From Streptomyces sp. NRRL F-5135 (lineage in GTDB: Bacteria > Actinomycetota > Actinomycetes > Streptomycetales > Streptomycetaceae), in the NCBI RefSeq assembly GCF_000719775.1, contig NZ_JOHR01000014.1:186001-250000 (forward strand): a stretch of DNA of 64,000 nt, in the 5' to 3' direction. A program made the translations under genes and the position numbers. The notes below the pieces were generated by a model that ran no database searches, was not told where the DNA came from, and saw only the letters and a program-made list of their open reading frames with translations. Of this stretch, positions 59,144 through 64,000 are shown one piece after another. Positions within the stretch are counted from its first letter, which is position 1; each line of letters starts with the position of its first letter.

Positions 59144-60709
59144 ATGACGAGCACAGGTACGAGTTCCGGGGCGCACGGGGCCCACTCGGCCCGCACGGGT
59201 GCGGACGCCGCGGCCACGGCCCACGCCCCGGCACCGGCCCCCGGCCCGGCACCGGCGGCGGGCCGTGTCCGGGGACAGGACGGACAGGACCAGGGCCAGG
59301 ACCGGACCCGGGCCGCCGGCCGGACCACCGAGCAGGTCACCGACCGGGCCGCCGAGTTCGCGGGTCGGCTGTCCGAGACGACCCTGCTCCGGTTCGCGAC
59401 CGCCGGCAGCGTCGACGACGGCAAGTCGACCCTGGTGGGCCGGCTGCTGCACGACTCGAAGTCGGTGCTGGCCGACCAGCTGGAGGCCGTCGAGCACGCC
59501 TCCCGCAGCCGGGGCCAGGAGGCGCCGGACCTGGCACTGCTCACCGACGGGCTGCGTGCCGAGCGGGAGCAGGGCATCACCATCGATGTCGCCTACCGCT
59601 ACTTCGCCACGCCCCGGCGGCGGTTCATCCTGGCCGACACCCCGGGCCATGTGCAGTACACCCGGAACATGGTCACCGGCGCCTCCACCGCCGAGCTGGC
59701 CGTCGTCCTGGTGGACGCCCGCAACGGCGTGGTCGAGCAGACCCGCCGGCACGCGGCGGTCGCCGCCCTGCTGCGCGTCCCGCACGTGGTGCTCGCCGTC
59801 AACAAGATGGACCTGGTCGACTACGCCGAGCCCGTGTTCGCCTCCATCGCCGAGGAGTTCACCGCGTACGCGGCCTCCCTCGGCGTCCCGGAGATCACGG
59901 CCATCCCGATCTCCGCGCTGGCCGGTGACAACGTGGTGGAGCCGTCCGCGCACATGGACTGGTACGGCGGCCCGACCGTGCTGGAGCACCTGGAGACCGT
60001 GCCGGTCAGCCACGACCTGACCGACTGCCCGGCGCGCTTCCCCGTCCAGTACGTCATCCGCCCGCAGACCGCCGAGCACCCCGACTACCGGGGCTACGCG
60101 GGACAGATCGCCTCCGGTGTGCTGCGCGTGGGCGATCCCGTGACCGTCCTGCCCTCGGGCCGCACCAGCACCATCGAGGCCATCGACGCGCTCGGCGCCG
60201 GGCTGGGCGCGGACACCTCCGTGGACGCCGCCTGGGCACCGCAGTCCGTGACCGTACGGCTCGGCGACGACCTCGACGTCTCGCGCGGCGACCTGATCGC
60301 GCCCACGGCGCACGCGCCCGCCACCACGCGGGACGTCGAGGCGACCGTCTGCCATGTCGCGGACCAGCCGCTCACCGTGGGCCAGCGGGTGCTGCTCAAG
60401 CACACCACCCGTACGGTCAAGGCGATCGTCAAGGAGATCCCGTCCCGGCTGACCCTGGCGGACCTGTCCCAGCACCCCTCCCCCGGCGAACTCGTCGCCA
60501 ACGACATCGGCCGGGTGGTGGTCAGGACGGCCGAGCCGCTCGCCCTGGACCCGTACGCGGACTCGCGCCGCACCGGATCCTTCCTGCTCATCGACCCCGT
60601 GGACGGGACGACACTGACCGCGGGCATGGCGGGAGACGCCTTCGCGGCGGCGGCCGACGCGACCAAGGCCGCCCGGCGGCTGCCCGACGACGAGGGCTGG
60701 GACTTCTGA
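59144..60709 (+). CDS. cysN: Sulfate adenylyltransferase GTPase subunit CysN
   Basis: A 521-residue elongation-factor-like GTPase that energises CysD. The P-loop GSVDDGKST is at 88-96, followed by GITIDVAYRYF, DTPGHVQYTRNM and NKMDLVD. The ~75-residue N-terminal extension (Ala/Pro/Gln-rich with GQDGQDQGQD repeats) is longer than usual and looks disordered. It starts two bases after cysD. There is no fused CysC domain, in line with the separate cysC gene. Confidence 0.95.
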   Translation: MTSTGTSSGAHGAHSARTGADAAATAHAPAPAPGPAPAAGRVRGQDGQDQGQDRTRAAGRTTEQVTDRAAEFAGRLSETTLLRFATAGSVDDGKSTLVGRLLHDSKSVLADQLEAVEHASRSRGQEAPDLALLTDGLRAEREQGITIDVAYRYFATPRRRFILADTPGHVQYTRNMVTGASTAELAVVLVDARNGVVEQTRRHAAVAALLRVPHVVLAVNKMDLVDYAEPVFASIAEEFTAYAASLGVPEITAIPISALAGDNVVEPSAHMDWYGGPTVLEHLETVPVSHDLTDCPARFPVQYVIRPQTAEHPDYRGYAGQIASGVLRVGDPVTVLPSGRTSTIEAIDALGAGLGADTSVDAAWAPQSVTVRLGDDLDVSRGDLIAPTAHAPATTRDVEATVCHVADQPLTVGQRVLLKHTTRTVKAIVKEIPSRLTLADLSQHPSPGELVANDIGRVVVRTAEPLALDPYADSRRTGSFLLIDPVDGTTLTAGMAGDAFAAAADATKAARRLPDDEGWDF

Positions 60710-60867
60710 TGGCCGCCGAACCGTGCGCCGCGCCGAACGCGGACGTGCGCGCCGACGCGTACGACGCCTACGACGACGTGTACGCGACCTTCGCCAAGGA
60801 GGGCGGCCGGGTGGGCAGCGGCGCCCTCGGCGCGGGGACGGGCGGGGTGGCGCGATGTGCGCGTTGA
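60709..60867 (+). CDS. Possible 52-residue ORF coupled to cysN
   Basis: ATG 60709 overlaps the cysN stop by one base (TGATG). The peptide begins MAAEPCAAPNADVRADAYDA and is Asp/Tyr-rich in its first half (DAYDAYDDVYATFAKEGG), then Gly/Ala-rich. No domain or ribosome site. The composition of the first half is less random than expected, so it could be real; 157 bases separate it from the importer gene. Confidence 0.35.
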   Translation: MAAEPCAAPNADVRADAYDAYDDVYATFAKEGGRVGSGALGAGTGGVARCAR

Positions 60868-61024
60868 CGTACGCGCACCGCATGCGCGCCCGTGTGCCCC
60901 ACCGGCCCCACCTGTTCGATCCGTACGACCGGTACGCCCCGTACCGGCGAAGACCTGCCGAACTCCCGGCCACGCCCCGTACCCGCGGGGCGTGAGCACC
61001 GGGTCACCGAGAGGACCCCCTCCC

Positions 61025-62137
61025 GTGTCTGCGATCCGCACCACCGCGCGCCGCCGCCGCGCCACGCTCGCCGCGCTGCCCCTGCTCGCCGTCGTCCTGA
61101 CTTCCTGCGGCTACGGCTCCCAGGCGGACAAGAGCGAGGACCGGCCAGGACCCGCCGCGGCCGGCAAGGCGCTCTCGGCCGACACGGTGAGGATCGGCTA
61201 CTTCCCGAACCTCACCCACGCCACCGCCCTGGTCGGCGTGCAGCAGGGCATCTTCCAGAAGGAACTGGGCGGTACGAAGCTGTCCACCACGACCTTCAAC
61301 GCCGGCCCCTCCGAGATCGAGGCCCTCAACGGGCGCAGCATCGACATCGGTTTCATCGGCCCCTCCCCCGCCATCAACGGCTACACGCAGACGGACGGCA
61401 ACAGCCTGCGCATCATCGGCGGGGCCGCCTCGGGCGGGGTGAAGCTCGTCGTCAACCCCAAGAAGATCAAGACGCTGGACGACGTCAAGGGCAAGAGGAT
61501 CGCCACCCCGCAGCTGGGCAACACGCAGGACGTGGCGTTCCTCAACTGGATCGCCGAGAAGGGCTGGAAGGTCGACGCGCAGTCCGGCAAGGGCGATGTC
61601 TCGGTCGTCCGCACGGACAACAAGATCACTCCGGACGCCTACAAGTCCGGGTCCATCGACGGCGCGTGGGTGCCGGAGCCGACCGCGTCCAAGCTGGTCG
61701 CGGAGGGCGCCAAGGAGATCCTGGACGAGTCCTCGCTGTGGCCGGACAAGAAGTTCGTGATCACGAACATCATCGTGTCGCAGACGTTCCTGAAGGAGCA
61801 CCCGGACGTGGTCGAGGCCGTGCTGCGCGGTTCGCTGAAGGCCAACGCCTACATCCACGACAACCCGGACCGGGCCAAGGAGTCCGCCAACAAGGCGCTG
61901 AAGACGCTCAGCGGCAAGGCGCTGCCGCCGGAGGTGCTCGACCCGGCCTGGAAGTCGATCCAGTTCACCGACGACCCGCTGGCCACGACGCTCCAGGCCG
62001 AGGCCGACCACGCGGTGCAGGCGGGACTGCTCGAGAAGCCGAACCTGAAGGGGATCTACGACCTGAAGCCGCTGAACAAGGTCCTCAAGGACGAGGGCAG
62101 GCCCGCAGTCTCCGACGCCGGTCTCGGCGCGAAGTAA
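61025..62137 (+). CDS. Sulfonate/nitrate/taurine-type ABC importer binding lipoprotein (SsuA-like)
   Basis: A 370-residue binding protein with an Arg-rich signal and lipobox VVLTSC (Cys28). The NMT1/SsuA pattern is clear: VRIGYFPNLTHATALVGVQQGIF, FNAGPSEIEALNGRSIDIGFIG, and LDDVKGKRIATPQLGNTQDV. GTG 61025 has GAGAGGA upstream. In this operon it should import an organosulfur compound or sulfate source. Annotated homologues are named for aliphatic sulfonates, taurine, nitrate or thiamine precursors; the sulfur genes favour a sulfur ligand. Confidence 0.92.
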   Translation: MSAIRTTARRRRATLAALPLLAVVLTSCGYGSQADKSEDRPGPAAAGKALSADTVRIGYFPNLTHATALVGVQQGIFQKELGGTKLSTTTFNAGPSEIEALNGRSIDIGFIGPSPAINGYTQTDGNSLRIIGGAASGGVKLVVNPKKIKTLDDVKGKRIATPQLGNTQDVAFLNWIAEKGWKVDAQSGKGDVSVVRTDNKITPDAYKSGSIDGAWVPEPTASKLVAEGAKEILDESSLWPDKKFVITNIIVSQTFLKEHPDVVEAVLRGSLKANAYIHDNPDRAKESANKALKTLSGKALPPEVLDPAWKSIQFTDDPLATTLQAEADHAVQAGLLEKPNLKGIYDLKPLNKVLKDEGRPAVSDAGLGAK

Positions 62138-62152
62138 CAGGAGGTGACGACC

Positions 62153-62941
62153 ATGGCGTCCACCCTCGCCAAGGCCGCCGCGGGCGCTCCGGCGGTGGAC
62201 CACGCCGCCCGGATCGCCCACGTCTCGAAGTCCTTTCCCACGCCCAACGGACAGCAGCTCGTGCTGGACGACATCACGCTCGACGTGGCGCCGGGCGAGT
62301 TCGTGACGCTCCTGGGCGCGTCCGGGTGCGGCAAGTCCACGCTGCTGAACCTGGTGGCCGGGCTCGACGCGCCGTCCGCCGGATCCATCGAGACCGACGG
62401 CCGGCCCGCGCTGATGTTCCAGGAGCACGCGCTCTTCCCGTGGCTGACCGCGGGCAGGAACGTCGAACTGGCGCTGCGGCTGCGCGGGGTGTCCAAGCAG
62501 GACCGGCGCCCCGAGGCGGAACGGCTGCTGGAACTCGTCCGGCTGGAGGGCGCGTACGGCAAGCGGGTGCACGAACTGTCCGGCGGCATGCGCCAGCGGG
62601 TCGCGCTGGCGCGCGCGCTGGCGCAGGACAGCCGGCTGCTGCTGATGGACGAGCCGTTCGCGGCGCTCGACGCCATCACCCGGGACGTGCTGCACGAGGA
62701 GCTGACCCGGATCTGGCGGGAGACCGAGGTGTCGGTGCTGTTCGTCACGCACAACGTGCGGGAGGCGGTACGGCTCGCCGAGCGTGTCGTCCTGCTGTCG
62801 TCGCGGCCCGGGCGGGTGGCCCGTGAGTGGCGGGTGGACATCCCGCAGCCGCGCCGTATCGAGGACGCCGCCGTGGCGGAGCTGTCCGTCGAGATCACCG
62901 AGGAACTTCGTGGGGAGATCCGCCGCCATGGCCAGCACTGA
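62153..62941 (+). CDS. ABC importer ATPase (SsuB/TauB-like)
   Basis: A 262-residue ATPase. Walker A GASGCGKST is at residues 55-63, the Q-loop FQEHALFPW follows, the signature is ELSGGMRQRVALARA and Walker B LLLMDEPFAALDA. ATG 62153 fits an AGGAGG at 62139-62144; a GTG at 62144 is too close to it. It energises uptake with the binding protein and permease on either side and overlaps the permease gene by 14 bases. Confidence 0.95.
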   Translation: MASTLAKAAAGAPAVDHAARIAHVSKSFPTPNGQQLVLDDITLDVAPGEFVTLLGASGCGKSTLLNLVAGLDAPSAGSIETDGRPALMFQEHALFPWLTAGRNVELALRLRGVSKQDRRPEAERLLELVRLEGAYGKRVHELSGGMRQRVALARALAQDSRLLLMDEPFAALDAITRDVLHEELTRIWRETEVSVLFVTHNVREAVRLAERVVLLSSRPGRVAREWRVDIPQPRRIEDAAVAELSVEITEELRGEIRRHGQH

Positions 62942-63944
62942 CACGACGTCGCAGAAGGAGAAGGAGCCGGCGGGGCCCGCCGGGACGGGCCCCGGAGCGT
63001 ACCCCGGCACGGCCGCCGGGACGGCTCCCGGGGCGTCCTCCGTGACGGCTCCCGAGGCGTCCTCCGGAACGGACGACGTGGCGCGGGAGCGCGAACTGGC
63101 CGGACTCGGCGCCGGTCTCGACGCGCTCGACAGCGTCACCCCCCGGCGCGCCCCGCTGCGCCAGACCCTCGTCGAGAAGGTGCTGCCCCCGGCCGTCGCG
63201 GTCGTGCTGGTGCTGCTGGTGTGGCAGTTGCTGGTCTGGGCGAAGGTCACCGACAGCTACAAGCTGCCGTCGCCGGGCGCGGTGTGGGGCGAGGTGTCCG
63301 ACGCCTGGCTCCAGGGCACGCTGGTCGACTACATCTGGACCAGCGTCTCGCGCGGCCTGCTGGGCTTCCTGCTGGCGCTGGCGATCGGCACCCCGCTGGG
63401 GCTGCTGGTGGCCCGGGTCAAGGTCGTCCGCGCGGCCATCGGCCCGATCCTGTCCGGTCTCCAGTCGCTGCCGTCGGTGGCCTGGGTGCCGCCCGCCGTG
63501 ATCTGGCTGGGCCTGAACGACTCCATGATGTACGCGGTGATCCTGCTCGGCGCGGTCCCGTCGATCGCCAACGGCCTGGTCTCCGGCGTGGACCAGGTGC
63601 CGCCGCTGTTCCTGCGCGCCGGGCGCACGCTGGGCGCGACCGGGCTGCGGGGCACCTGGCACATCGTGCTGCCCGCCGCGCTGCCCGGCTATCTGTCGGG
63701 GCTCAAGCAGGGCTGGGCGTTCTCGTGGCGTTCGCTGATGGCCGCGGAGATCATCGCGTCGTCGCCGGAGCTCGGGGTGGGCCTCGGTCAGTTGCTGGAG
63801 AACGGCCGGACCGCCAGCAGCATGTCGATGGTGTTCCTCGCCATCTTCCTGATCCTCGTCGTCGGTATCGCCATCGACCTGCTGATCTTCAGCCCGCTGG
63901 AGCGGCGGGTCCTGCGCGGCCGCGGTCTGCTGGTGAAGAGCTGA
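62928..63944 (+). CDS. ABC importer permease (SsuC/TauC-like)
   Basis: A 338-residue membrane permease. A ~60-residue Gly/Ala/Pro/Thr-rich cytoplasmic leader precedes the helices (VVLVLLVWQLLVWAKVTDSY onward). The EAA-type loop is FLRAGRTLGATGLRGTWHIV and the C-terminal helix SMVFLAIFLILVVGIAIDLL. It starts at ATG 62928 inside the ATPase gene. It is the last complete gene of the window. Confidence 0.93.
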   Translation: MASTDTTSQKEKEPAGPAGTGPGAYPGTAAGTAPGASSVTAPEASSGTDDVARERELAGLGAGLDALDSVTPRRAPLRQTLVEKVLPPAVAVVLVLLVWQLLVWAKVTDSYKLPSPGAVWGEVSDAWLQGTLVDYIWTSVSRGLLGFLLALAIGTPLGLLVARVKVVRAAIGPILSGLQSLPSVAWVPPAVIWLGLNDSMMYAVILLGAVPSIANGLVSGVDQVPPLFLRAGRTLGATGLRGTWHIVLPAALPGYLSGLKQGWAFSWRSLMAAEIIASSPELGVGLGQLLENGRTASSMSMVFLAIFLILVVGIAIDLLIFSPLERRVLRGRGLLVKS

Positions 63945-64000
63945 TCCGCGTGCTCCTGCCCCGTCCGGTCCGTCTTCCGGGCCCCCTCGCCCCGCCGCCG
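63945..64000 (+). other. Window edge after the importer operon
   Basis: The 56 bases are pyrimidine-rich. A GTG at 63950 opens a frame to the edge but the residues (Leu/Pro/Arg) are uninformative and there is no ribosome site. No feature is assigned. Confidence 0.3.

Overview
The window is high-GC actinobacterial chromosome, almost certainly Streptomyces. The signs are strong G/C at third codon positions, many GTG starts and ATGA/GTGA stop-start overlaps, Tat and lipobox export signals, rare TTA codons confined to a few genes, a streptogrisin-like protease and a streptomycete-style sulfur assimilation operon. No rRNA, tRNA, IS element, prophage or CRISPR array was recognised.

Layout. (1) 1-4900: 3' part of rsgA, a PucR-family regulator, an 887-base stretch with no supportable gene, a CatB/Vat-type acetyltransferase and a GNAT acetyltransferase. 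(2) 4997-24441: a pectin/rhamnogalacturonan-I locus resembling the Bacillus yes operon. A leftward operon encodes a binding protein, two permeases, a YesL-like membrane protein, an exo-rhamnogalacturonan-lyase-like protein and a rhamnogalacturonan acetylesterase. A divergent rightward operon encodes a GntR/FCD regulator, a DapA-superfamily aldolase/dehydratase, an IlvD/Edd sugar-acid dehydratase, a second ABC importer (permeases and binding protein), a Gfo/Idh oxidoreductase and a DUF6807 protein. A secreted pectate lyase and a tiny secreted protein follow. Neither importer has a local ATPase. (3) 25003-40416: a compact cluster without PKS, NRPS or terpene synthase genes: KASIII, a remote S-adenosylhomocysteine-hydrolase-like protein, two Gfo/Idh oxidoreductases, a class B (cobalamin-type) radical SAM enzyme, two SAM methyltransferases, an SCP2/beta-lactamase-fold fusion with Cys in place of the usual nucleophilic Ser, a cytochrome P450 and a large LuxR regulator carrying a TTA codon. 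It looks like a cryptic specialised-metabolite cluster and is the best candidate for an undescribed system. (4) 40629-54518: unrelated single genes: DUF805 protein, GH13 glucosidase, a serine hydrolase, streptogrisin-like protease, VOC protein, AraC regulator, YihY-family membrane protein, AidB-like flavoprotein, GNAT protein and a secreted beta-propeller/amidohydrolase. (5) 54732-63944: sulfate assimilation: a 27-residue leader peptide, sulfite reductase, zinc ribbon, APS reductase, CysC, CysD, CysN, then a sulfonate/nitrate/taurine-type ABC importer.

How the genes work together. In region 2, secreted lyases and the esterase would cut and deacetylate pectic polymer, the two importers would take up fragments, and the cytoplasmic enzymes would process sugars and sugar acids. 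In region 3, two Gfo/Idh oxidoreductases and an NAD-binding AHCY-like protein suggest a sugar- or cyclitol-like scaffold, methylated by three SAM enzymes, oxidised by the P450 and possibly acylated by KASIII and the beta-lactamase-fold protein. This product class is inference. In region 5, imported sulfur compounds and sulfate are reduced to sulfide. Overlapping reading frames, including two micro-ORFs that bridge neighbouring genes, point to tight translational coupling in several operons.
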